Both the position numbers and the translations under genes were made by a program. A model generated the notes under the pieces. The model worked only from the letters and a program-made list of their open reading frames with translations. It was not told the DNA's origin and did no database searches. Shown here piece after piece: positions 53,592-62,856 of a DNA stretch of 64,000 bases. The DNA is from an uncultured Lachnospiraceae bacterium (GTDB lineage Bacteria > Bacillota > Clostridia > Lachnospirales > Lachnospiraceae): assembly GCA_934293575.1 (NCBI GenBank), contig CAKQYU010000001.1, positions 62,001 to 126,000 on the forward strand, read 5' to 3'. How positions within the stretch are numbered: the stretch's first letter is position 1; each line of letters begins with the position of its first letter.

Positions 53592-53615
53592 AATTAAGAA
53601 AGGGAGAAGAATAGT

Positions 53616-56600
53616 ATGTCAAAGAAAAAAGTAATTTCAATAATTTCATTATTGCTGGTTCTTATTTTGTCAGTTTCTGCCGTTTCTTATTCAATAGCAA
53701 CCTGGGGTAGTGGCAATGAAAATACAGAAGATAGTAATTTATTAGCTGCGAATACCAGCGTATCTGATTATAAGACTACAATTGATATGATTATTGAATA
53801 TTCAAATGCTGCAGGGGACAATCATCAGGATTTTAATATTGTTGAGATTGTGCCGGGAGCAACAGCAGGATCTTCATTAAAGGATTATGTAGAAGGTGGC
53901 AATTTTAAGTCGTATGTATTGGATGCGAACAAAAGCAAAACTTCTCAAAGCATGAATCAGAAAGCATTAACTTATAATTTGATTCAGATTACACAAAGTA
54001 CTACTTTGGATAGCATCAAGGATATATTAGGTAATGCGGATTTGATTTATTTAAGTAATCCGTCATATAGTGCTTATGATGGTATTATGAATGAAGATAT
54101 TTATAATTGGTTACATAATTATGCAATGGGTAAGAATAAGCCATTGATTATGGATTATGTGACAAAGGGAGATAATGGCAATAGTACGAATAAAAACTAT
54201 ACAGATTTGATTAATAATATATCTGGAAACTATATTCGTTACAGTACTTATAGTTTTGGTAATAATTCATCACTTGCTGATTTTGTTAATCGTAAAAATG
54301 GCTCATATTTCCTTCCTTTTAATACAAATACAAAATCTCCGACCGGTAAAATTTTAGTAATAGGTAATGGAAATATTAAGGGGTATTTAAATGATTATGT
54401 TCCAAATGGTTCACCATCGTTATACTATGGTAACAATCAGCCGGGAAGCCTGAGCATTGATACAGTTCTTCCAAATGCTGTTACAGTATCGGCTTTAGAT
54501 GGATATGACTTTATAATTATTGAAAGTGATGCAAAAAATCAAAGTTTTTCATCACAGGATGTATATACTAAATTGAAAGCATTATCAGAAAGTGGTCAGT
54601 TCATTATCTATGATAATAGCCTAAAATCCACATCATCTTCTAGTAGTGGTTCGGAATTTGCATCAACAGATAATTATTTGAAGTTAATGGCATTGGTTAT
54701 GTCTACAACCGGTATTTCAAAGCAGAATAATATTATGTCAGTAAAGTATGGATTTTTTGATTCTTTACAGATGTCACCGGGTGAGTCGGATTCGACAAAG
54801 GCAATTGCTGCAATTATTAATTCCGGTTTATATAAGGACGGAACATTAGATGGAGAATCGGGACAGAAGTTCAGAGTATTAGAAATTGAACCATGTTATC
54901 CAATTGACTTGGATATTGCTACATCAAATCCTAAGGCTAATCCAAAGGTACATGATGGAAATATTGTAGGAAGCTATTATACAAATCCGAGTGATGTCAG
55001 GTATAATACGACGAAAGATGATTTAAGTGATGGTGAAGAATATTATGCATTTAAGATAAGTGCGGCAAAGATTGCACATGCAACCGGTCTTCCTGAATCA
55101 TCAATTGAAGTGGATCAGATGTCAGTAAATCAATTGATATCAACCAAAGATGTTATTTTGGAAAATTATGATTTGGTTTACATTGGTTGTGATCATTCTG
55201 CATTTACACCGAAGAGTGCATATAATTTTGCGGCACATGATTTTAATTTTCAGGATAGAGACAGATGGGCTCAGGTATTTACCTATTTTGAAATGTATTC
55301 ACATACAGGGGCTTATGCGATTTATCATGGTACTTTTGATAAAGTAGGTAGTGGCACGAATTCGGTTCCGTATAATGGTTATGATATAACATATAATAAA
55401 TTAGTGGAATTAAAGGATTATGTAGATTCAGGTCTTCCGCTTATTATTGATAGTTATTTATATTCTGCATACAATGATATTAAAGATGAAGGTAGATTGG
55501 TACAGTTAGCCAATAAGAATATTGATCCGGATTCGAATATGTACAAATTATTGGCATATGTAGATGAAAAGGAAAATACTGCGAATTCAGGCATTCATGT
55601 GATGCATAATTATATCTTTCAGGATGGCTCGAATGAAGTAACAGATTCCATTTATGCTTTTGATGATTCCGGTTTATATAATCGAACAGCAAAGGGAACT
55701 GTTACCGTTTATAAGAATCCTTTAAATACGGATATTGGCACTTTGATTACTTCTTCAAGTAAGCGTCCGGGATTGATTGTAAAGTCAAGACCGATTGAAT
55801 ATGATGAGAATGACGATACAACGGTTAACAAAACAGATACGGTTTCAGTTACGGTTGGATTATCTGCAACAACTTCAAGTTCGTCAACATACACTGCAAC
55901 CTTGTTGATTGATAAGAATGGAAATAATCTGTATGATGAATCACCGGATGGTGAGGAATTGCAGGCTTCACAGATAATTGTTCCAGGTGGAGAGGTTGTA
56001 TTGTCTGGAAAGTTACAGGATGAATTTTTCGGTTTGGTAAATTGGAAAGTTAAGATTACAGATAATTCAAATGGTAAGCTATGCGATGTTCGTACCGGTA
56101 GTGCTTTCTTTAAGCCGGATGATGAAATGAAGAAAACCGTGCGTGTTCTTCAGATTATGCCGGTAGATGAACCGGATGCAAATGCTCAGTATTGGCAGGA
56201 TGGACATTCATTGTATTTCTGTACAGAATGTCAGCAGTCATCAAAGATTATAAAGAATAATGTTACATTAAATAATACAGCTAACGTATGGGATGGCAAT
56301 AAAGGTATCAGTAATGGTAAAGAAGGTGCTAATTCTTCGACGGATGCTGCATCATTAAATGGTGTAACACTAGGTAAACATGAACATAATTTTGGTATTG
56401 TAATGTATGATACACAAAATAATCGTGATAATTGGGAGAACAATATAGCAGATGATCTGACACACGGTGGAGATGATTATACCTTAGAGGATGGCGAGTT
56501 TGAATTTGACCTTGATATTGTAACCACCAGTCAGTTTGATGCATTAGCAAGTGCTGCTTCGACAAGAACAGAAACTCAGGCAGAGGCTGCAGCGTTAGTT

Positions 56601-59183
56601 GTTGAACAAAAGTTACAGGAATATGAGAGTTTACAGGGCAATGCGGATTTAAAGGCAGCGGAATCCGTATTGGAAACAAAGATGTATACATTTGCTGCAA
56701 ATTTAGATGCATCAAATGGCAAACGTTTTGCAAAAGTTATTAAAGAAGGAATCGGTACAGTAGATAATCCTGGTTTATGGATGAAGGATAAGAAATATTA
56801 TAAATTATTTACTTACACAGTAAATAATGATACGGTTCAGGTTCCGGATGATTTAAAGGCAGCTTATAATAATTATATTGTATATAAGGATCAGGTTGTC
56901 GAGAAAAAAGAAGAATATAAAGATTATGCAAGACAGAGTGGTGATAAAGATACATGGTTGACAAAGAATTATGATATCATTGTTCTTGGTCTAGCAGATC
57001 GTTTTGGTAACAAAGATTTATCAACAGACTCATGTAATCAGTTGTTAACTTATGTAAACAGTGGTGGATTTATTTTAAATTCTCATGATACATTAACTGC
57101 AGATGCCAGTGCTGTTAATTTGACAAAGACATTACGTAGTGCATTGGGTATGGATCGATTCCATGTTACAGGTGTCGGTAATGTATCAAAGGATGAGCAC
57201 ACGGGTGTTATTACAACAGGTGAGTATTATACAGGAACAGAACCACATTCAATGGGTAAAAATTACAGGCTTGTAGTTCATTCTACGGTAAATGGTAGTG
57301 CGTATGAAATAAATGCGGCAACTATTAGTAGTTATGTATCGGATCAGAATATTAAATTGAGACAGAAGCAATGGTGGGATTTTGATAATGTAAGTATTAC
57401 GGAAGTGCCGAATTCATCTCATTTAAATGATTACAATCCGTGTTTGTTAAATATTGAAGTGCAAAACTATGATAATTTACCGGCAAAGGGTGCAAAGATT
57501 GAATTATATCAGGGCAATTCATTATATAAGACATACACAACAGATTCGAATGGTAAGGTAACCGTTGAGATTCCGCAGGATATTGAAGGTGCAATACCTG
57601 CACAGTCAGTATCCAGAGCATTTAAGAATAATGAAAGTTATAACTATAAGTTAAGATATGACAGCAATGGTAAATTAGGTTATACCTTATCAACAACAAC
57701 TGTTAATGATGCTACTACAGATTTGACTTATACATTTACATTGTATAATGGCAGTTCAAATACGAATGTAATACCGAACCATCCAATTCAGTTAAAGCTT
57801 GGTAATAACACTTATAGTGGAGTTACGGATGCATCGGGTGAGGTAACATTTACAGTTACTCAGACAGAATTTGCGATGATTACAGAAAACGTTACGAATA
57901 TTGATTCCGGAAGTTTCCGAAATCGTAATTATGCGACAGAGGATTCTGCAAAGTATTTCTTTACTGAAAGATTTAAAGCAACGCCGGATGATTATGAGAC
58001 GGTTATTAATAATGCCGGTGTCAGTGATGCGGTATATTACAATGCACCTTTAGGTGTAACAGATATGTATGCAGCTTACAATTCAATTGATAACGATTGT
58101 TCGAACTTTGCTTATGCATCAACGCATCCGGAGTCATTTGATCATAATAGTAATGTTAATCCATATGGATTTGAGGCAAAATATGGTACGAGAAGAATTG
58201 AGAAAGTGAACAAGGGTGGTGTAACGACGTATCCATTTGCAATTAGTGATACTTTGTTTGTATCACCTACGCATGCTCAGCATTTTGCTTTGGATGTAGA
58301 TGATGAAGATGTTGTTGCATGGTATACGTTAGCAGGTAACTTTGTATCTGATAAGTTGGGTGTTACGGCATACTTTTCAAGATATACAACAGCTATTTAT
58401 GCAGCTTCACCAAAGGATGGTATGAATAATTACTTCTTGTACAGTAAAGAAAATGTTTTCTATACAGGAGCCGGTCATCAGATAATTACCGGTGATGATA
58501 AGGATAATAATGATGAACGTAGATTGTTTATCAATGTTATTGTTAACAGTGTATCAAACGGTAAAGCAGCACCGAAATTGAAGTTGTATAATCAATGTGA
58601 TGTAGAGGGTTGCAGTGATACCGATTGTGATCACAACTATGTAGATCCAAAGGATAAAGTAGCTAATGAAAAATTAGCAAAGGAAATGAACACATTATTC
58701 TATAATGGTACAATGTATCAGTATAATATTGAGGATAGTACAGATGAGCTTTATCCAAACTTTGATTACAAGGTAATTGCAGGTTCTGCAGAATTGAGAG
58801 AAATTAAAGTATTCTATGATTTGGATTATGCAACGAATATGACGGATGTATATTCAAGCGACCCAACCAATCATAAACTGATTGCAAGTTATGAAAGACC
58901 GGTTGCTCCATTACGTTCCGGTGTTCGTGATAAGCTAAATAAAGAAGTGAAGCCAACAACCTTGAAGATTGATCGAACATATTTAGAGGCATACAATAAT
59001 AAATATACTTATATTGTTATTTATACCAAGGATATGAACAACAAGGTAACAACTGCAAGAGTTAAGATTAATATTGTACCACATCTGTTTGATTTGACAG
59101 ATGCGACTACTACAAATTCAACAGTTAATGTCGTGGCAGATAACAAGTTGGATATGACAGATCGATACAAATTTAATATTTAA
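53616..59183 (+). CDS. 1855-residue secreted multidomain protein at the end of the pilus operon (DUF5057-like)
   Basis: An N-terminal hydrophobic signal or anchor (about 6-28) is followed by an extracellular region with a recurring pattern: a strand motif (NIVEIVP at 74-80, FRVLEIEP near 418, VRVLQIMP near 842), each followed by a segment of the form Y-D-hydrophobic and a YV-S-G-hydrophobic-I-hydrophobic-D/N strand (DLIYLSNPS, YDLVYIGCD, YDIIVLGLADRFG near 1118), resembling flavodoxin/amidotransferase-like folds. Two Ig/prealbumin-like modules follow (near 1287 and 1388). Cysteine pairs occur at CTEC (about 869) and CDVEGCSDTDC (about 1660). No LPxTG or C-terminal anchor. By position it could be a PilY1-like tip adhesin; this is inference. 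Confidence 0.7.
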   Translation: MSKKKVISIISLLLVLILSVSAVSYSIATWGSGNENTEDSNLLAANTSVSDYKTTIDMIIEYSNAAGDNHQDFNIVEIVPGATAGSSLKDYVEGGNFKSYVLDANKSKTSQSMNQKALTYNLIQITQSTTLDSIKDILGNADLIYLSNPSYSAYDGIMNEDIYNWLHNYAMGKNKPLIMDYVTKGDNGNSTNKNYTDLINNISGNYIRYSTYSFGNNSSLADFVNRKNGSYFLPFNTNTKSPTGKILVIGNGNIKGYLNDYVPNGSPSLYYGNNQPGSLSIDTVLPNAVTVSALDGYDFIIIESDAKNQSFSSQDVYTKLKALSESGQFIIYDNSLKSTSSSSSGSEFASTDNYLKLMALVMSTTGISKQNNIMSVKYGFFDSLQMSPGESDSTKAIAAIINSGLYKDGTLDGESGQKFRVLEIEPCYPIDLDIATSNPKANPKVHDGNIVGSYYTNPSDVRYNTTKDDLSDGEEYYAFKISAAKIAHATGLPESSIEVDQMSVNQLISTKDVILENYDLVYIGCDHSAFTPKSAYNFAAHDFNFQDRDRWAQVFTYFEMYSHTGAYAIYHGTFDKVGSGTNSVPYNGYDITYNKLVELKDYVDSGLPLIIDSYLYSAYNDIKDEGRLVQLANKNIDPDSNMYKLLAYVDEKENTANSGIHVMHNYIFQDGSNEVTDSIYAFDDSGLYNRTAKGTVTVYKNPLNTDIGTLITSSSKRPGLIVKSRPIEYDENDDTTVNKTDTVSVTVGLSATTSSSSTYTATLLIDKNGNNLYDESPDGEELQASQIIVPGGEVVLSGKLQDEFFGLVNWKVKITDNSNGKLCDVRTGSAFFKPDDEMKKTVRVLQIMPVDEPDANAQYWQDGHSLYFCTECQQSSKIIKNNVTLNNTANVWDGNKGISNGKEGANSSTDAASLNGVTLGKHEHNFGIVMYDTQNNRDNWENNIADDLTHGGDDYTLEDGEFEFDLDIVTTSQFDALASAASTRTETQAEAAALVVEQKLQEYESLQGNADLKAAESVLETKMYTFAANLDASNGKRFAKVIKEGIGTVDNPGLWMKDKKYYKLFTYTVNNDTVQVPDDLKAAYNNYIVYKDQVVEKKEEYKDYARQSGDKDTWLTKNYDIIVLGLADRFGNKDLSTDSCNQLLTYVNSGGFILNSHDTLTADASAVNLTKTLRSALGMDRFHVTGVGNVSKDEHTGVITTGEYYTGTEPHSMGKNYRLVVHSTVNGSAYEINAATISSYVSDQNIKLRQKQWWDFDNVSITEVPNSSHLNDYNPCLLNIEVQNYDNLPAKGAKIELYQGNSLYKTYTTDSNGKVTVEIPQDIEGAIPAQSVSRAFKNNESYNYKLRYDSNGKLGYTLSTTTVNDATTDLTYTFTLYNGSSNTNVIPNHPIQLKLGNNTYSGVTDASGEVTFTVTQTEFAMITENVTNIDSGSFRNRNYATEDSAKYFFTERFKATPDDYETVINNAGVSDAVYYNAPLGVTDMYAAYNSIDNDCSNFAYASTHPESFDHNSNVNPYGFEAKYGTRRIEKVNKGGVTTYPFAISDTLFVSPTHAQHFALDVDDEDVVAWYTLAGNFVSDKLGVTAYFSRYTTAIYAASPKDGMNNYFLYSKENVFYTGAGHQIITGDDKDNNDERRLFINVIVNSVSNGKAAPKLKLYNQCDVEGCSDTDCDHNYVDPKDKVANEKLAKEMNTLFYNGTMYQYNIEDSTDELYPNFDYKVIAGSAELREIKVFYDLDYATNMTDVYSSDPTNHKLIASYERPVAPLRSGVRDKLNKEVKPTTLKIDRTYLEAYNNKYTYIVIYTKDMNNKVTTARVKINIVPHLFDLTDATTTNSTVNVVADNKLDMTDRYKFNI

Positions 59184-59200
59184 ACATTGCAAAAGTTGTA

Positions 59201-59235
59201 AAATGGTGCAGGAGTGTTCCTGCACCATTTTTATG
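59201..59235 (+). terminator. Rho-independent terminator of the pilus operon
   Basis: AAATGGTGCAGGA (59201-59213) and TCCTGCACCATTT (59218-59230) are perfectly complementary around GTGT, with a T-rich tail. It closes the pilus operon. Confidence 0.92.
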
Positions 59236-59246
59236 TCACATTCATC

Positions 59247-59275
59247 TTGTAAAAGATGATTTGATAGGTTATTAT
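59247..59275 (+). promoter_or_regulatory. Sigma-A promoter of the YqeG-type gene
   Basis: TTGTAA (59247-59252), 17 nt, TATTAT (59270-59275), between the pilus terminator and the HAD phosphatase gene. Confidence 0.65.
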
Positions 59276-59332
59276 ATGTACACACAATCATACAAGAATT
59301 TGATACAGTGACTGTATCGCATAGGAGTTAAG

Positions 59333-59857
59333 ATGAAAAATTTATATCCGGATGTTTATTTAGATAAAAAGGAAGATATTCCGGCACAATATTATTACGA
59401 TAAAGGATATCGTGGAATTCTTTTTGATATTGATAATACATTGGTTCCACACGATGAACCGGTGGATGAAGCTGCAAGAATCTTTATAAAAAAATTAAAA
59501 GCAATTGGATTTAAAATATGTCTCATATCCAATAATGATGAAGAAAGGGTTCGATTATTTGCAGATCCGTTAGAAGTCAACTATGTCTATAAGGCATGGA
59601 AACCCGGTAAGGATGGATATTTACGGGGGATGGATGTGTTAAAAACCGATTTGACGAACACCTTATTTGTGGGAGATCAGATATTTACTGATATATGGGG
59701 AGCCAAAAGAATTGGTATGCACAGTATTCTCTTAGACCCCATTAATCCCAAAGAAGAAATTCAGATTATTTTAAAACGGATACCTGAGAAATTTATTAAA
59801 TGGAACTATCGTAGAAAAAAGCATATTCAAAAGGGTGCTTTTGATAAAATCGGATAG
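59333..59857 (+). CDS. YqeG-family HAD-IIIA phosphatase
   Basis: 174 residues of the HAD superfamily. Motif I is FDIDNTLVPHDEP (nucleophile and acid Asp), motif II LISNNDEERV, motif III the Lys in WKPGKDGYL, motif IV FVGDQIFTDIWGA. YqeG-type proteins resemble mitochondrial phosphatidylglycerophosphate phosphatase, and in Firmicutes they are usually near aroE/yqeH; the exact substrate is not shown by sequence. AGGAG precedes ATG 59333. It converges on the LysR gene with a 12-bp gap. Confidence 0.87.
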   Translation: MKNLYPDVYLDKKEDIPAQYYYDKGYRGILFDIDNTLVPHDEPVDEAARIFIKKLKAIGFKICLISNNDEERVRLFADPLEVNYVYKAWKPGKDGYLRGMDVLKTDLTNTLFVGDQIFTDIWGAKRIGMHSILLDPINPKEEIQIILKRIPEKFIKWNYRRKKHIQKGAFDKIG

Positions 59858-59869
59858 TTTACAGGGATG

Positions 59870-60883
59870 TTATTCCTTACAAAATTCTAAAAAGCGTCGG
59901 GCGGCTGTATTTAATGTTCTTGTATTATATACAAAGCCGACTTCCCGTTTTGGTATTTCATGGTCAAGTGGTATTTCTATTACTTGACCATTTTCTATAT
60001 AAGGCGAGATGAACTCTTTTACGACACAGGCAACACCCATACCAATCGAAGCAAAATCAATTAATAAATCCATGTTGTTTATTTCCAAAATCTGTCCGGG
60101 TTCAATCAGTTCTTCTTTCATGTATTCATCTATATATTGTCTGGAAATATTTCCCTTGTCTAAAAGCATAAGATTTGATTTCTCAAGAATTTCCCTTCCG
60201 GATAACGTGTCCTTGGAACTTTCGGGATTGGGAATCTCATTAAAATAAAACAAACCGGCGACCATTGGAATGTTGGTTACCACATTGTCATCATCCGATG
60301 CTGTTTTTTTCTCTGTAGATTCGATGTAATCATTTTCCCGCAAATTCAGGTTATCTATATAGGTTTGTGTTGTAACAAAAGTATCCTGAATGGATAAGAG
60401 AGGGGTAAATTGGTATTCCCTGTCAAGGGGAGTATTACAGATTAATCCAATATCAATCTTATCCTCTTTTAACAGATGCAGGGTTTCATAGGTTGGATTA
60501 CAGGCAATTGATATTTTAATGTGAGGATTGTCATGAATATAATCCTGCAAATACGGTAATAAAACGTGTTTACATAAAGAAGTGGAAACGCCAATCCGAA
60601 TTTGTCCAAGTCCGAATTCACCAATTTTGTTCAGTAATTTTTCGGCTGTTTCAATGGAAGAAAATGCGCGGTCAAGGTGTTCATATAATGTTTTTCCTTC
60701 TTCTGTTAGTTTTACACCACGTTTACTGCGAAGAAAGAGGGTATGAGATAAAGACTGTTCTAATTTTGTAATGGATTTGGATACAGCCGGCTGGCTGATA
60801 TACAAATTTTTTGCCGCTTTGCTGATGTTACCGGCTTTCGCAACTTCATAAAAAATATGATAATAATTTAAATTTTGTTCCAT
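59870..60883 (-). CDS. LysR-family transcriptional regulator, divergent from the leu operon
   Basis: 337 residues. The N-terminal winged helix-turn-helix reads YYHIFYEVAKAGNISKAAKN and LYISQPAVSKSITKLE; the C-terminal periplasmic-binding-protein-like domain binds an effector. It is longer than the usual 290-310 residues because of an extra polar segment at about 183-228, rich in Glu, Asp, Ser and Asn, between the two halves of the effector domain. ATG 60883 has CAGGAG 7 nt upstream (minus strand); the longer frame to 60937 lacks a site. Its position opposite leuC suggests it controls leucine biosynthesis, with an operator-like dyad at 60956-60970; this is inferred from layout. Confidence 0.88.
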   Translation of the reverse strand: MEQNLNYYHIFYEVAKAGNISKAAKNLYISQPAVSKSITKLEQSLSHTLFLRSKRGVKLTEEGKTLYEHLDRAFSSIETAEKLLNKIGEFGLGQIRIGVSTSLCKHVLLPYLQDYIHDNPHIKISIACNPTYETLHLLKEDKIDIGLICNTPLDREYQFTPLLSIQDTFVTTQTYIDNLNLRENDYIESTEKKTASDDDNVVTNIPMVAGLFYFNEIPNPESSKDTLSGREILEKSNLMLLDKGNISRQYIDEYMKEELIEPGQILEINNMDLLIDFASIGMGVACVVKEFISPYIENGQVIEIPLDHEIPKREVGFVYNTRTLNTAARRFLEFCKE

Positions 60884-60955
60884 ATGTAATCTCCTGATTG
60901 TACAATAAACGATTTTTCTTACATGATATACTATCATACCGATATAAAAATATCA

Positions 60956-60970
60956 ATAACTTGTAGTTAT
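60956..60970 (+). promoter_or_regulatory. LysR-type operator (T-N11-A dyad) in the LysR-leuC gap
   Basis: ATAAC-TTGTA-GTTAT is a perfect dyad of 15 nt, with flanking ATC and GAT extending the symmetry. It fits the T-N11-A box of LysR regulators and lies just upstream of a TATAAT (60993-60998) that would serve leuC, the geometry of an activator site overlapping the -35 region. Confidence 0.62.
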
Positions 60971-60992
60971 GATAAGTATTCGATATATATAT

Positions 60993-60998
60993 TATAAT
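60993..60998 (+). promoter_or_regulatory. Probable -10 element of the leuCDB promoter
   Basis: A perfect TATAAT with no good -35 hexamer 17 nt upstream. That fits a promoter that needs the adjacent LysR-type regulator for activation. Confidence 0.45.
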
Positions 60999-61063
60999 TA
61001 TAAATCAAAATGTGTTAATATAATGAAATGAATTAATTTAGCATAAGAAAAGGAGAATTTGTT

Positions 61064-62329
61064 ATGGGAATGACAATGACACAAAAAATCTTAGCTGCAC
61101 ATGCCGGATTGGATGTAGTAGAAGCCGGTCAGTTAATTGAAGCAGATTTGGATTTGGTTTTAGGAAATGATGTAACCACTCCGGTTGCAATTCATGAGAT
61201 GGTAAAATTTAATAAAGACGAAGTATTTGACAAAGATAAAATCGCAATGGTAATGGACCATTTTACTCCGAATAAAGATATTAAAAGTGCAGAACACTGC
61301 AAATGTGTCAGAGAATATGCCTGTGCACATAATATTACAAATTTCTTTGATGTTGGAGAGATGGGTATCGAACATGCATTATTACCGGAAAAAGGTTTGA
61401 TCGTTGCAGGAGAAACCTGTATCGGTGCGGATTCCCATACCTGTACTTACGGTGCACTTGGTGCATTCTCAACCGGTGTTGGTTCCACGGATATGGCAGC
61501 CGGTATGGCAACAGGAAAGGCATGGTTTAAAGTACCTTCCGCAATTAAATTTGTATTAACCGGAAAGCCTTCTAAGTGGGTAAGCGGTAAGGATGTGATT
61601 CTTCACATTATCGGTTTGATTGGTGTAGATGGTGCATTGTACAAATCCATGGAATTTGTAGGAGACGGAATTGCAAATCTTTCGATGGATGATCGATTTT
61701 CAATGGCAAATATGGCAATCGAAGCAGGAGCAAAGAATGGTATCTTCCCTGTAGATGATCAGACCATTGCATATATGAAGGAACATTCAGTTAAGGAATA
61801 CACAGTATATGAGGCAGATGAGGATGCGGTATATGATGAAACCTATACCATTGATTTAAGTACACTTGAACCAACGGTTGCATTCCCTCATTTACCGGAA
61901 AATACCAAACCAATCAGTGAAGTACCGGAAATTAAGATTGATCAGGTTGTTATCGGTTCTTGTACCAATGGACGGATTGAAGATTTACGGGTTGCTGCCA
62001 GAATATTAGAAGGAAAGAAATGTGCAAAAGGACTTCGTGTGATTGTAATTCCTGCAACACAGGCAATTTATTTACAGGCAATGGAAGAGGGACTTTTAAA
62101 AATCTTCATTGAAGCCGGAGCGGTTGTGTCAACACCAACCTGCGGACCATGTCTTGGTGGACATATGGGTATCCTTGCAGCCGGTGAAAAGGCTGTTGCA
62201 ACCACAAATCGTAACTTTGTAGGTCGTATGGGCCATGTGGATTCAGAGATCTATCTTGCTTCACCGGCTGTTGCAGCAGCTTCTGCCATTACCGGTAAGA
62301 TTTCTGCACCACAGGAAATTGGTTTATAA
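61064..62329 (+). CDS. leuC: 3-isopropylmalate dehydratase large subunit
   Basis: LeuC and LeuD isomerise 2-isopropylmalate to 3-isopropylmalate in leucine synthesis. This aconitase-family subunit has 421 residues, the shorter archaeal/clostridial type. The 4Fe-4S cluster cysteines are in GADSHTCTYGALGAF-type context (first near residue 127), with IGSCTNGR and PTCGPCLGGH. Substrate-binding segments match isopropylmalate rather than citrate enzymes, and the leuD and leuB genes follow. AAGGAG precedes ATG 61064. Confidence 0.96.
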   Translation: MGMTMTQKILAAHAGLDVVEAGQLIEADLDLVLGNDVTTPVAIHEMVKFNKDEVFDKDKIAMVMDHFTPNKDIKSAEHCKCVREYACAHNITNFFDVGEMGIEHALLPEKGLIVAGETCIGADSHTCTYGALGAFSTGVGSTDMAAGMATGKAWFKVPSAIKFVLTGKPSKWVSGKDVILHIIGLIGVDGALYKSMEFVGDGIANLSMDDRFSMANMAIEAGAKNGIFPVDDQTIAYMKEHSVKEYTVYEADEDAVYDETYTIDLSTLEPTVAFPHLPENTKPISEVPEIKIDQVVIGSCTNGRIEDLRVAARILEGKKCAKGLRVIVIPATQAIYLQAMEEGLLKIFIEAGAVVSTPTCGPCLGGHMGILAAGEKAVATTNRNFVGRMGHVDSEIYLASPAVAAASAITGKISAPQEIGL

Positions 62330-62353
62330 AATAAAAACAGGAGGATATAGATT

Positions 62354-62842
62354 ATGAAAGCACATGGTACAGTACATAAATATGGAGATAACGTAGATAC
62401 AGATGTAATTATTCCGGCAAGATATTTGAATTCATCCGATCCGGCAGAGCTTGCAAAAAATTGTATGGAGGATATTGATCCGGATTTTGTCAATCGGGTA
62501 AAACCAGGTGATATTATGGTAGCCAATAAGAATTTTGGTTGTGGTTCTTCCAGAGAACATGCTCCGATTGCAATCAAAGCAAGTGGAATCAGCTGTGTAA
62601 TTGCAGAAACATTTGCCAGAATTTTTTACCGGAATGCAATTAATATTGGATTGCCGATTATAGAATGTCCTGCCGCTGCAAAGGAGATTGAAGCCGGGGA
62701 TGAGGTAGAAATCGATTTTGATACCGGTATGATTTATGATCTGACAAAGAAAACAGAATACAAGGGTCAGGCATTTCCACCATTTATGCAGGAGATTATC
62801 ACAAGTGGCGGATTGATTAATCGTATTAATTCAAAGAATTAG
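62354..62842 (+). CDS. leuD: 3-isopropylmalate dehydratase small subunit
   Basis: 162 residues of the swivelling aconitase domain. Motifs: GDNVDTDVIIPARYLN near the N-terminus and FGCGSSREHAPIAIKA, which contributes active-site Ser/Arg. It pairs with LeuC 24 bp upstream; AGGAGG precedes the start. Confidence 0.97.
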   Translation: MKAHGTVHKYGDNVDTDVIIPARYLNSSDPAELAKNCMEDIDPDFVNRVKPGDIMVANKNFGCGSSREHAPIAIKASGISCVIAETFARIFYRNAINIGLPIIECPAAAKEIEAGDEVEIDFDTGMIYDLTKKTEYKGQAFPPFMQEIITSGGLINRINSKN

Positions 62843-62856
62843 GAAAGAGGATGACA

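Noticed and set aside
38997..59183. Type II secretion or Tad system instead of type IV pili
   Set aside because: A PilT retraction ATPase, PilM/N/O proteins and class III prepilins are present; there is no secretin (as expected in a Gram-positive) and no Tad-specific genes.
60884..61063. T-box leader for leucine genes
   Set aside because: No T-box sequence, specifier loop or terminator/antiterminator pair is visible and the gap is too short.
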